A DNA stretch of 64,000 nt from Pseudoclavibacter sp. RFBB5 (GTDB lineage Bacteria; Actinomycetota; Actinomycetes; Actinomycetales; Microbacteriaceae), in contig NZ_PSTZ01000010.1 in NCBI RefSeq assembly GCF_002931555.1, forward strand, positions 267,320 through 331,319, read 5' to 3'. The translations under genes were made by a program, and so were the position numbers. Shown one piece after another: positions 27,046 to 35,440 of the stretch; within the stretch, counting starts at the first letter, position 1; the number at the start of each line of letters is the position of its first letter. A model generated the notes under the pieces. It was given only the letters and a program-made list of their open reading frames with translations. It was not told the origin of the DNA and did no database searches.

Positions 27046-28681
27046 CAGTCGGATCCGCGAACTCCAGCAGCGTGATCCTCACCGCTGTCACACCTGCCAT
27101 GTCGAGCGTCACGAGACGCTCATCACCGTTCAGCAGACGTCCTCCAACCAACTCGCCCTCCTCCAGGCGGAGCTCCTGCACGCTGGATATCTCGACCGTC
27201 GCCCCCTCACGCGAGAAATCGACGATCGCGCGCTGCCCGACAGCCAGGTACTCGAGCGGTCCCGTCTGCACGACGATGCCGAAGGGACGCGAGTCGGCGA
27301 AGGAGGGGGCGTGCGCGGTCGGGAGGTTCTCGTCCGGGAGCGATGGAAGTTCCGGGAGGCGAACGCCGACATCCAAGAGCACATCGGCGAGCGTCTTCGG
27401 AGCACTCCGGACGACCACGGTGGTCGATCCGAACTGACCTGTTGCAGAGTCGACGCCCTGGTCGAGGGCGAACCCCATGACCAGGCCGGCCCGGCGAGCA
27501 TCGAGCAGTTGGGGTGCCATGCCGATGAGGTGCCGGAAGCCGGCGAACAGCTGACTCCCCGGACGGACGTCGTCGATCCCGAACGCGTGATACCCGATCG
27601 CGTCGAACGAGCCGAAGGCACGGAATGCATCGCCCGTGATGACGCGGGCCTCCGGCACGAAGAGCGGGTTGTCCTCGGAGGCGTACTCGCGCATAACGGA
27701 TTCACTGTCTGGCGTGTAGATGTCCGGTGCGAGGAAGTCGAGGTGCGGTGCAGCCGCCCGCCAGACGCCACCCATCCGGGCCGTGGGGCCACCGCTCGGG
27801 TACTGACCCGGGAGGTCCTGTCCCGGCTGAGGCCCAAGCCAGGCATTGGCGTAGGCGGGCAGGCCCTTGATGGACTTGCCCCGCTTGGCGAGTTCCCCGA
27901 GGTAGCTGGCGAAGCCCCACGCCATGAACACCTCGTCGGCGACGAGATTCTCGTCGCCCCAGCGATCCTGCCAGGATGCTCCGGCCGCTCCGGGGGCTCG
28001 GAACAGCTCCACGATGTCGTCGTGGAACCCTTCGGGGTGACGTCCCACGGCTTCCAGGAGAGCCGCCGGCACCGGCGACTGCCACGCGTCCTCGGCTACC
28101 GCAGCGCGGTCGCGGCTGACGCCGAGGAGTCCGACCTCATTCTCCACCTGCATGATGATGACGGTGTGCTGCTCGTCGACGAGGGCAATGTGTCGCATGA
28201 GCGCCTCGTACGCCCTTGCATCTGCCTCCCTCAACCGAGGCGAGAAGACTGACAGCGTCGGTTTCGGCATCGAGCCGGGGTAGGTGAGCGGGGCTCTCAT
28301 CGGCGAAGGCCCGCGGTCCGCACGCTCGAACCGGGAGGGGTCGCGGCGAACCCAGCTCGGCGCGTAGGTCGAGGTGGCGTTCTTGAACGCGCCGAACCAG
28401 ATGAGCACAAGGCGGATGCCCGCCGCGCGCGCGCCTTCCAGGAGGGCGTCGACGACGCTGAAGTCGAAATCGCCCTCGCTCGGCTCCACCTGGTCCCAGG
28501 CGACTGGCGCGACGACCGAGTTGATCCCCGACTCTGCGAGAGCGGCCCAGACCTTCTCCATGTGGACGGGATCGGAAGCACTGGAGTTGCGCAGCTCTCC
28601 GCCGACGCAGAGGAACGGCGCCCCGTCCACGATCAACTCTGCGTGCTTGCCTGAACGTGTGAGGTGTGGAAGCTCGAACAT
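27038..28681 (-). CDS. GH35/GH42-like beta-glycosidase with DUF5597-type C-terminus
   Basis: 547 residues, no signal peptide. Starts with FLCVGGELRNSSASDP, a TIM-barrel opening of the GH35/42 clan; the likely general acid is the Glu of IIMQVENEVGLLG and the nucleophile Glu lies in NPLFVPEARV. The last ~130 residues (RRAGLVMGFALDQGVDS onward) resemble the DUF5597 module of these enzymes. Likely a beta-galactosidase or related exo-enzyme on imported glycosides. AAGGAG lies 6 nt before the ATG. First gene after a 116-bp gap in the C-glycoside array. Confidence 0.85.
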   Translation of the reverse strand: MFELPHLTRSGKHAELIVDGAPFLCVGGELRNSSASDPVHMEKVWAALAESGINSVVAPVAWDQVEPSEGDFDFSVVDALLEGARAAGIRLVLIWFGAFKNATSTYAPSWVRRDPSRFERADRGPSPMRAPLTYPGSMPKPTLSVFSPRLREADARAYEALMRHIALVDEQHTVIIMQVENEVGLLGVSRDRAAVAEDAWQSPVPAALLEAVGRHPEGFHDDIVELFRAPGAAGASWQDRWGDENLVADEVFMAWGFASYLGELAKRGKSIKGLPAYANAWLGPQPGQDLPGQYPSGGPTARMGGVWRAAAPHLDFLAPDIYTPDSESVMREYASEDNPLFVPEARVITGDAFRAFGSFDAIGYHAFGIDDVRPGSQLFAGFRHLIGMAPQLLDARRAGLVMGFALDQGVDSATGQFGSTTVVVRSAPKTLADVLLDVGVRLPELPSLPDENLPTAHAPSFADSRPFGIVVQTGPLEYLAVGQRAIVDFSREGATVEISSVQELRLEEGELVGGRLLNGDERLVTLDMAGVTAVRITLLEFADPTDG

Positions 28682-28797
28682 GGGATCTCCTTGGGTTTTC
28701 GTGAGCGGTGCGACAGTGCACGGTGATGCGGTGGAGGGCGGAACGTGCGGACGTTCGGCGCCGATGAGTCTGCTGGTGGGGCGGTCCTGCGCGGCGG

Positions 28798-29808
28798 TTA
28801 GTCCTGTTTCGTCGAGAAGGCCGAGTCGAACGCGGCCTCCGACGGGCGGTACGTGGAGAGCTTGCGCACGAACCCCAACGCCTCAGGAGCACCCACGAGA
28901 CGGTCCATGCCGGCGTCCTCCCACTCCACCGACAACGGCCCCTCGTAGCCGATCGCGTTCAGCATGCGGAAGCAGTCCTCCCACGGCACATCCCCGTGCC
29001 CGGTCGAGATGAAGTCCCAACCCCGCCTCGGGTCAGCCCAGGGCAGGTGCGACGACAGGCGCCCGTTCCGGCCATTGCTGAGGCGCTTCTTCGTGTCCTT
29101 GCAGTGCACGTGATAGATGCGGTCCTGGAAGTCCCACAAGAACCCGACCGGGTCGATGTCCTGCCACACCATGTGCGAGGGATCCCAGTTCAACCCGAAC
29201 GACTCCCGGTGCCCGATCGCCTCCAACGCGCGCTTCGTGGTCCAGTAGTCGTACGCGATCTCGGACGGGTGCACCTCGTGCGCGAACCGAACCCCGACCT
29301 CCTCGAACACGTCCAGGATCGGGTTCCACCTGTCCGCGAAGTCCTGATAGCCGGCATCCACCATCGCCTCCGTGGCGGGAGGGAACATCGCCACGTACTT
29401 CCAGATGCTCGACCCCGTGAACCCGGTGACGGTCTTCACGCCGAGCGCCGCCGCGAGACGGGCCGTGTTCTTCAGCTCCTCCGCCGCACGCTGCCGCACG
29501 CCCTCCGGGTCGCCGTCACCCCACACTCGGTCGGAGACGATGTCGCGGTGCCGCTGGTCGATCGGGTCGTCACACACCACCTGCCCCTTGAGGTGGTTCG
29601 AGATCGTCCACACCTTCAGACCATTGCGCTCGAGAATGTCGAGCTTGCCCTGGACGTACTCGGCGTCATCCCACCGCCACGGATCCAGGTGATCACCCCA
29701 GCAGGCGATCTCGAGACCGTCATACCCCCACTCCCCCGCAAGGCGCGCAACCTCCTCGAACGGCAGATCGGCCCACTGACCGGTGAACAACGTGACAGGA
29801 CGAGACAT
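28798..29808 (-). CDS. Xylose-isomerase-like TIM-barrel protein (sugar phosphate isomerase/epimerase)
   Basis: 336 residues of the AP-endonuclease-2/xylose-isomerase-like fold. Metal ligands can be placed: Glu in [13 protein letters not shown], Asp/His in [11 protein letters not shown], His in YHVHCKDTK and Glu in [11 protein letters not shown]. Members isomerise, epimerise or dehydrate sugars with a divalent metal. Adjacent to Gfo/Idh/MocA B and the deglycosidase genes; it resembles the sugar-isomerase component of car-type clusters, probably acting on the released 3-keto sugar (inference). Confidence 0.88.
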   Translation of the reverse strand: MSRPVTLFTGQWADLPFEEVARLAGEWGYDGLEIACWGDHLDPWRWDDAEYVQGKLDILERNGLKVWTISNHLKGQVVCDDPIDQRHRDIVSDRVWGDGDPEGVRQRAAEELKNTARLAAALGVKTVTGFTGSSIWKYVAMFPPATEAMVDAGYQDFADRWNPILDVFEEVGVRFAHEVHPSEIAYDYWTTKRALEAIGHRESFGLNWDPSHMVWQDIDPVGFLWDFQDRIYHVHCKDTKKRLSNGRNGRLSSHLPWADPRRGWDFISTGHGDVPWEDCFRMLNAIGYEGPLSVEWEDAGMDRLVGAPEALGFVRKLSTYRPSEAAFDSAFSTKQD

Positions 29809-29853
29809 GCTTCTCCTCTTAGCTGGCGTTCTCGAATGCTGAAGCCGCGCTGC

Positions 29854-31008
29854 TCAGACAGCGACGGCGGACCGGGTCTCGACCCACGCGCTCTCCGCGG
29901 CCGAGCTGCGCTCGACGGCGTCGAGCACTCGCTGCACGCTGAGCCCCTCTTCGAAGCTCGAGTGCAACGGGGTGCCGTCTGCGATGGCGGTGATGAGGTC
30001 GACAACCTGGTGCGTGAAGCCGTGCTCGTAGCCGAGCATGTGGCCGGCCGGCCACCAGGCCGAGACGTAGGGATGGACTGGCTCGGTCACGAGGATCTGC
30101 GCGAACCCCTGCGCCCGACTGTCCGCCGTGCGGTCGTAGTACTGCAGCGAGTTGAGATCCTCGAAGTTCCACGCGAGAGCGCCGAACTCGCCGGAGACCT
30201 CGATGGCGAGCGCGTTCTTGCGGCCCGTCGCGAAGCGGCTCGCGTCGAACGAGGCGAGCGCCCCGCCCGAGAGCCGCCCGGTGAAGATCGCGATGTCGTC
30301 GACCGTCACGGACCCAGTGCCCGAGCCGTCGGCGAGCGGCCGCTCAGTGATGATCGTGTCGATCGTGCCGGAGACCCGCTCGATGTTCTGGCCTGTGACG
30401 AACTGCGTGAGATCGATGGCGTGCGCCCCGATGTCGCCGAGCGCACCCGAACCCGCGAACTCCTTCTGCAGGCGCCACGAGAGCGCCGCATCCGGGTCGA
30501 CGAGCCAGTCCTGCTGGTACGAGGCACGCACCCGGTGGATGCGGCCGATCCTGCCCTCGGCGATCAGGTCGCGCAGCAGGGTCACGGCTGGCACGCGACG
30601 GTAGGTGAACCCGACCATCGACTTCACGCCGTGCTCTGCCGCGCGAGCGGCCGCATCCGCCATCGACTCGCCCTCTGCGACCGTGTTGGAGAGCGGCTTC
30701 TCGACGATGACGTGCTTGCCCGCCTCGAGCGCCGCGATGGCGATCTGTGCGTGCGAGTCACCTGGCGTGACGATGTCGACGATGTCGATGTCGTCTCGCC
30801 CGATGACCTCACGCCAGTCGGTGGCCGACTCCTGCCAGCCCCACTGCCTCGCGGCCTCCGCGACGGCCTCACCGTTGCGCCCGACCACAACCGCCATCTC
30901 GACCTCGGCTGGCAGGCCGAAGACGCGAGGCGCCTGCCGCCAGCCGACCGAGTGAGCGGCTCCCATGAAGCCGTAGCCGATCATGGCGACTCGAAGGGGC
31001 TTGGTCAT
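29854..31008 (-). CDS. Gfo/Idh/MocA-family oxidoreductase B
   Basis: 384 residues. Dinucleotide-binding RVAMIGYGFMGAAHSVGW and the VEKPLSN motif, then a long C-terminal domain with FAGSGALGDIGAHAIDL (substrate Asp/His). In some C-glycoside bacteria (dgp system) a protein of this family oxidises the glycoside at C3; here a GMC oxidase is also present, so this one may instead act on free 3-keto sugar. Start: ATG 31008 aligns with the Rossmann strand; ATG 31044 with AAGAAG upstream would add 12 residues. Confidence 0.9.
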   Translation of the reverse strand: MTKPLRVAMIGYGFMGAAHSVGWRQAPRVFGLPAEVEMAVVVGRNGEAVAEAARQWGWQESATDWREVIGRDDIDIVDIVTPGDSHAQIAIAALEAGKHVIVEKPLSNTVAEGESMADAAARAAEHGVKSMVGFTYRRVPAVTLLRDLIAEGRIGRIHRVRASYQQDWLVDPDAALSWRLQKEFAGSGALGDIGAHAIDLTQFVTGQNIERVSGTIDTIITERPLADGSGTGSVTVDDIAIFTGRLSGGALASFDASRFATGRKNALAIEVSGEFGALAWNFEDLNSLQYYDRTADSRAQGFAQILVTEPVHPYVSAWWPAGHMLGYEHGFTHQVVDLITAIADGTPLHSSFEEGLSVQRVLDAVERSSAAESAWVETRSAVAV

Positions 31009-31077
31009 AGGAGCTTCGCTTCTCTCTGCGGGATGGTCGATCATGGTCGGTCTTCTTGCGGTGCGGACGCGTGCAGG

Positions 31078-32181
31078 TCAGCGGCGAACCGGCAACGCGT
31101 GGTGCGCTGCGAGCACTCGCCGCGCTTCAGCTGGGTCGGTGATCATCCGCGATCCCGCATCAGCAGCGGCGGAGCGCTGAACGGCCTGCTCGTCGCGCAC
31201 GATGTCGAACGCGCTCTGCCAGTGGTTCCAGTGCCATCCCTCGTATTCGCTCGAGACGGCGCCCGAGTAGCCCTGCTCGACAAGCAGTGCGATGAGCTCG
31301 CGCACGGGAACCGAGGGTTCCTCGCCGTGCTCGTCGATGCCGAAGAACTTGCCGTGCACGTGCTTGACCCACGGCATGATCTCGAGCCAGTCCTCGACGC
31401 GGGCCGGACCGAAGAGACCGGTGCCGTTGATGGCGAAGTCGATGCCGAAGTCGGGGCGGCCGTGCTTGGCGGCGAGGCCGATGAACGAGCCGAAGCGCTT
31501 GCCGTGCACGCCCTGGTCGGCCGGCGGGCCTTCCGCGTAGTAGCCGTCCCACAGCTCGACGAGCTCGGCGAGCAGCTCTTCAGAGGCACCGCGGCGGCGG
31601 TAGGCCTCGACGGCGGATGGGGCGAACGCCTTGGTGGTGGCGCCCCAGTCGGCGGTGAAGCCGAGGAACGGGGAGCCGACCTGCTCGAAGCGGTCGCGCA
31701 GCGCGAGGATGCGCGGGTGCGACGCGTACTGGTCAGCATGGACCTCGAGCGCGAGGGTCACGCCGTGCTTCTCGGCGATCGGCGCGAGCTGCTCCATCGA
31801 GTCCGGCGTGATCGAGATCTGCACGCGGGCGACGGGGAAGCCGAGCTTGGCAGCAGCCTCGATCTGCCGCGTCATGTACTCGACGAGCTCGTCCTGCGAC
31901 AGCAGGCGGTCGCGGTGGATGCCGATGTCGGCGTTGACCGCGAGCGAGGTGCGCACGAGGTCGAGCTCCTCGACGAGGTCCGAGAACTGACCGGCGAACT
32001 CATCCGTCACGTGCGGGAAGCCGCGAACGCTCGAGAACCCGATCATCTCGATTCCCGGCCCGAAACCGTCAGCCGCTACCTTGCGGATGAGCCCCTCGAG
32101 GTCGTACTCGCGTCCGTGGAACGCGCGGGTGAAGCTGTAGAGGGTGACCCCCTGGATGGGGGTGCCGAGCTCGCCGGTCAT
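31078..32181 (-). CDS. C-glycoside deglycosidase alpha subunit-like TIM-barrel protein
   Basis: 367 residues of the xylose-isomerase-like fold. Metal ligands: Glu in LALEVHADQYAS, Asp in FTADWGATTK, His in HVHGKFFGIDE, Glu in SSEYEGWHWN. It overlaps the beta-subunit gene by 4 bp (ATGA at 32178-32181), the diagnostic alpha/beta pairing of CarB/CarC and DgpB/DgpC, which cut the C-C bond between a 3-keto-glucosyl group and an aromatic ring in a Mn2+-dependent elimination. Known family facts come from those systems; the substrate here is inferred. Confidence 0.85.
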   Translation of the reverse strand: MTGELGTPIQGVTLYSFTRAFHGREYDLEGLIRKVAADGFGPGIEMIGFSSVRGFPHVTDEFAGQFSDLVEELDLVRTSLAVNADIGIHRDRLLSQDELVEYMTRQIEAAAKLGFPVARVQISITPDSMEQLAPIAEKHGVTLALEVHADQYASHPRILALRDRFEQVGSPFLGFTADWGATTKAFAPSAVEAYRRRGASEELLAELVELWDGYYAEGPPADQGVHGKRFGSFIGLAAKHGRPDFGIDFAINGTGLFGPARVEDWLEIMPWVKHVHGKFFGIDEHGEEPSVPVRELIALLVEQGYSGAVSSEYEGWHWNHWQSAFDIVRDEQAVQRSAAADAGSRMITDPAEARRVLAAHHALPVRR

Positions 32182-32573
32182 GCGGAAACCGCCTTCATCG
32201 TCTTGGAGCTGTGTTCTTCGATGCGGAGCACCCCGTGGTCAGACACGATGTACGGGATGTACAGGCTCAGGTCGACGTCGACGGTGTGCTCTTCATCGCC
32301 GGCGGTGATCGGGATGTCACCTTCGACGACAACCGAGTCGGTCGGGAACCACCATTCGCTGCTGTCGCCAGCGAGTTCGTCGGGCGCATACGTCTTCCCG
32401 TTCATGGTCCAGCGCAGCGACTCCAGCGAGGCGGCAACGCCGTCGACGGACAGGCCGAACTCGGAGATGCAGGATGCGGGAAGCGCGCGGTACCAGGGCA
32501 GACGCACCTCGACAGAGGTGCGTGCCCCGTTCGTCTTGAGTGTGTCTCGTTCAATCATCCGATCAGGAATCAT
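32178..32573 (-). CDS. C-glycoside deglycosidase beta subunit (DUF6379/CGDB)
   Basis: 131-residue small beta-sandwich protein matching the CGDB family: EVRLPWYRALPASCISEFGL, then SLRWTMNGKTYAPDEL and EWWFPTDSVVV, IPYIVSDHGVLRIEEH. It forms the heteromer with the TIM-barrel alpha subunit and contributes to the active-site entrance in characterised deglycosidases. AGGAGG lies 6 nt before the ATG, the best ribosome site of the cluster. This small, rarely found protein is the strongest marker that the cluster is for C-glycosides and not ordinary sugars. Confidence 0.88.
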   Translation of the reverse strand: MIPDRMIERDTLKTNGARTSVEVRLPWYRALPASCISEFGLSVDGVAASLESLRWTMNGKTYAPDELAGDSSEWWFPTDSVVVEGDIPITAGDEEHTVDVDLSLYIPYIVSDHGVLRIEEHSSKTMKAVSA

Positions 32574-32603
32574 GGTGGCCTCCTAGCCAGTTGTCAGTCA
32601 TGG

Positions 32604-34190
32604 TCAGTTCTGTGTCGCCTGAGCGACGACGGCTGGTGCCGTGGTGAGCTTCGCCGCGACGTCGCGGGCACCCTTCACCGCGAGCGCGACGCCCGTGAGC
32701 GTCGGGTTACAGGCCGTCGAGGTAGGGATGACGCCGTTGCCGGCGACATAGAGCCCCGGCACGCCCCACACCTCGCTCGTCGGCGAGCAGACGCTCTCGC
32801 CATCGTCCGTCTCGCCCATGCGAGTCGTGCCCTGGTAGTGCAGGGACGCCCCGAACGGCAGGCGCATGACCCGCTCGTCGAGGGGTTCGCCGACAGCCGC
32901 GCCGAGCCTGCGCAGCTCGGTCTCGGCCGCATCCATCACCGCCCGGTCCTTGTCGGTGGCGGTGTAGTGGATGCGCACGGCGGGCATCCCGTAGCTGTCG
33001 AGGTGCCCCTCTGTGAAGAGCACGCGGTCGTCGCGCTGCAGCTCCTTCGCGCAGAACATGCCGAGCCCCACGATGGAGCCGGGGATGACCGCGTCGTCGA
33101 CCGCGACGGGCACGGGGGACGCGTCGAGCTGCATGATCTGCCCGTGGAACGGCTTCGCGTCGGTGTACGGCACCCAGCTGACGCCGCTCGTCTCGCTGAT
33201 CGCGCCAGCAGCCTTGTCGGTTGCCGCTGCCGCCGAGCTTTCCGGCGCCTCGATGCCGGTGATGCGGGCGGCGAAGACAACCTGCGACTGGTCGTTGAGG
33301 TAGCGGCCGAGCGCGTCAGGGCGGACGCCCGAGGCCCACAGCACCTGCGGGGTGCGGAGGGCATCGGCGGCCACGACGACCACTCGGGCCGCGACCACGC
33401 TGAGCTGCTCGGCACCGGTCTCGCTGAGGTCGCGCACCTCCACGCCCGCGGCCGCTCCGTCGTCGCCGATGACAGTCCGGGTGACGAGGGACTCGTCGAA
33501 GAGCTCGAAGTTGGGGTTCTCGCGAGTCACGTCACCGAGAACGACGTCCGAGCCGGACCAGACGAGCCGTCCGTCGTCGCGGTGACGCACGGCGAGCGGC
33601 ATGCGCTGCACGCGGGCGACAGGCTCGCGACCCTCGTCGACAACCGGTGAGAGCCGATCACGGATGAGCTGGCTGAACGGCGCACCCTCGAACGCGTCGG
33701 TGGTCACCCCGAGCAGGCGCTCGGCCTCGCCGAGGAGCTCATCGAGCTCACCCGTCGAGTCGAGGAAAGCAACGCGCTCGCTCTCCCCCGGACGGGGGCA
33801 GGCACCAGTCCAGTGCGCCGACATGCCGCCGACGTTGCTCGACATGGCCGCGACAGGCAGCCCCTCGCCGCCGCCGACGGAGAAATCGCCGTCGGGAAGG
33901 AGGTACGTGCCCGGGCGTGACTGACGCTTCCCCTGCGCGAGGGCGACGGGACTGTTGAGCTTGGAGGCAGCCTCCCCTGGCCCCTCGGAGCGCCGTTGGG
34001 CAGTGGCGCGTGCCTCGAGGTCCTCGATGTTCTTGACGTGCGCGCCGGGCGGGTTCGACACGGTCGGCCCGACCTCGAACATCGCGATGCGCAGCTCGGG
34101 TGCTGTCTCGCTCAGGATGCGTGCGTACGTTGCGCCGGCCGGTCCGCTGCCGACGATGGCGACGTCAACACGTTCGGGGTAGCGGGTCAT
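32604..34190 (-). CDS. GMC-type FAD oxidoreductase, probable C-glycoside 3-oxidase
   Basis: 528 residues. FAD-binding DVAIVGSGPAGATYARIL at the N-terminus; VGGMSAHWTGACPRPGE in the FAD-covering region; C-terminal GMC_oxred_C with LPFGASLHYQGTTRMGE (catalytic His) and STACNPTLTGVALAVKGARD (partner Asn). Close in layout to pyranose oxidase and to CarA, the FAD-dependent enzyme that oxidises C3 of C-linked glucose in Microbacterium; no signal peptide, so cytoplasmic. Lies 30 bp before the deglycosidase beta gene and overlaps the preceding isomerase stop (ATGA). Confidence 0.87.
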   Translation of the reverse strand: MTRYPERVDVAIVGSGPAGATYARILSETAPELRIAMFEVGPTVSNPPGAHVKNIEDLEARATAQRRSEGPGEAASKLNSPVALAQGKRQSRPGTYLLPDGDFSVGGGEGLPVAAMSSNVGGMSAHWTGACPRPGESERVAFLDSTGELDELLGEAERLLGVTTDAFEGAPFSQLIRDRLSPVVDEGREPVARVQRMPLAVRHRDDGRLVWSGSDVVLGDVTRENPNFELFDESLVTRTVIGDDGAAAGVEVRDLSETGAEQLSVVAARVVVVAADALRTPQVLWASGVRPDALGRYLNDQSQVVFAARITGIEAPESSAAAATDKAAGAISETSGVSWVPYTDAKPFHGQIMQLDASPVPVAVDDAVIPGSIVGLGMFCAKELQRDDRVLFTEGHLDSYGMPAVRIHYTATDKDRAVMDAAETELRRLGAAVGEPLDERVMRLPFGASLHYQGTTRMGETDDGESVCSPTSEVWGVPGLYVAGNGVIPTSTACNPTLTGVALAVKGARDVAAKLTTAPAVVAQATQN

Positions 34191-34981
34191 GCGGCCACCC
34201 CGACTTCCCGCACGAAGGCGACCGAAGCCGCGGACTCCGTGGTCGGGGAGTACTCGAGCCCGACGGGCCCGTCATAGCCGGACGCGCGCAGCACGGAGAA
34301 CTTCTCCGCCCAATCGAGCGCACCGCTGCCGGGCTCGCCACGGCCGGGCGCATCCGCCAACTGCACGTACTTGACGATGGCGCCGGCGTTCGCGAGTTCG
34401 GTGGCCATGTCCTCGCCCTCGACGGCCGAGTGGTAGATGTCGTAGAGCACGCCGAAGTTCGGAGAATCGACGCCGCGCGCAACGTAGACGGCGTCAGAGG
34501 TGCGGTCGATGAGCGCACCCGGGTGGTCGACGCGGATGTTGACGGGCTCGAGCACGAGCGTGATGCCGGAACCCTCGATCTGCGCGATGGCCTTCTCGTA
34601 GATGGCGATCAGTTCGTCGAGCTGCGTCTGACGCTTCGAGCCGCCGAAACCGGTACCGCTGCCGACGACGAGTCGCGGGCAACCGAGCTCCTGGGCGATG
34701 GCGACCCCCTCGTCGAGGCACTGGTAGAAGAAGGAATGGTCTTTCGGCGGCAGCATGAACTGCGTTCGCGGCTCGGCGAGCTGGGCCGTGAGCTGCGTGC
34801 CGGTCTCCTGCAGTGCCGCCTTGAGAGCGGGGATGTCCTTGGGCTTGGCGGGCGCGTCGCGCCCGGTCGGTCCCCACATCTCGACGGCATCGAAGCCCGC
34901 CGCAGCGGCGGCGCGGACGCGGTCCTGGTAATCGCCTGCCTCGGTGAAGAGGAGCTCGATGTTCGGAGCGAGCTGGTACAT
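34187..34981 (-). CDS. Hydroxypyruvate-isomerase-like TIM-barrel protein
   Basis: 264 residues. Third xylose-isomerase-like protein of the cluster, closest in pattern to Hyi: GITLVLEPVNIR (Glu), VLYDIYHSAVEGED (Asp/His), YVQLADAPGR and VGLEYSPT (Glu) are the metal positions. Probably isomerises a keto-sugar intermediate; the exact substrate cannot be read. ATG 34981 is preferred because AAGGAAAG lies 5-7 nt upstream; the in-frame ATG at 35017 lacks one. First gene of the GMC/deglycosidase operon. Confidence 0.85.
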   Translation of the reverse strand: MYQLAPNIELLFTEAGDYQDRVRAAAAAGFDAVEMWGPTGRDAPAKPKDIPALKAALQETGTQLTAQLAEPRTQFMLPPKDHSFFYQCLDEGVAIAQELGCPRLVVGSGTGFGGSKRQTQLDELIAIYEKAIAQIEGSGITLVLEPVNIRVDHPGALIDRTSDAVYVARGVDSPNFGVLYDIYHSAVEGEDMATELANAGAIVKYVQLADAPGRGEPGSGALDWAEKFSVLRASGYDGPVGLEYSPTTESAASVAFVREVGVAA

Positions 34982-35440
34982 GGTCTTTCCTTCTACGAGG
35001 TGAGGAGGTGGCGTCACTCGACACAGCCGAGAGGCAACAGGAATCGAAACAGGCGGCTCCAGTACGCGTCGAGCACAACGTCACCTTCGGGGGAACGTCG
35101 CACATTGAGCGGCATACGGAGAGCGATGTCATGATTCGAGGCAGAGTTCGCAGGTGAGAGATCCGGCCGGATTGGGTTCCCCACGACAAGCTTCTTTGCT
35201 CGTTTTTCTATTGCCCTCTCAGAGTACGCACTTATGCTCGTTTCGTGCATAAACATCCCTGATGCACCTCTTCGCCGCCACGGATGCGTGGCGACGAGTC
35301 CTCGGCGCACCCGGGGAGGCGTCCTTCCCGGACCGCGCCGACCGCAACCGAGCGAAGCCCCCGCGAGCAAATCGATGCTCCTGCTCCGCAGACCGAGAAG
35401 GCTAAGCTGGCAGCACACCACGACCCGGAAGCACAACGAA
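34982..35440. other. 459-bp divergent region between C-glycoside operon and LysR gene
   Basis: Lower in GC than its surroundings. It contains operator site B (35232-35252), a perfect 12-bp palindrome ATCCGGCCGGAT (35161-35172) and a small hairpin GAGCA/TGCTC (35365-35380). A minus-strand reading frame from ATG 35256 to 35014 (80 codons, no good ribosome site) is possible but not supported by any recognised family. Confidence 0.5.
35232..35252. promoter_or_regulatory. 21-bp palindromic operator (site B)
   Basis: TTATGC / TCGTTTCGT / GCATAA, the most symmetrical copy of the recurring element (perfect 6-bp arms, and the inner CG pairs also symmetrical). Lies between the divergent isomerase-GMC-deglycosidase operon and the LysR gene, about 250 bp from either start codon. 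Confidence 0.65.

Noticed and set aside
28682..28797. Independent promoter for the GH35/42-like gene
   Set aside because: The 116-bp gap has no recognisable -35/-10 pair or palindrome; co-transcription with the upstream genes or an unusual promoter cannot be told apart.
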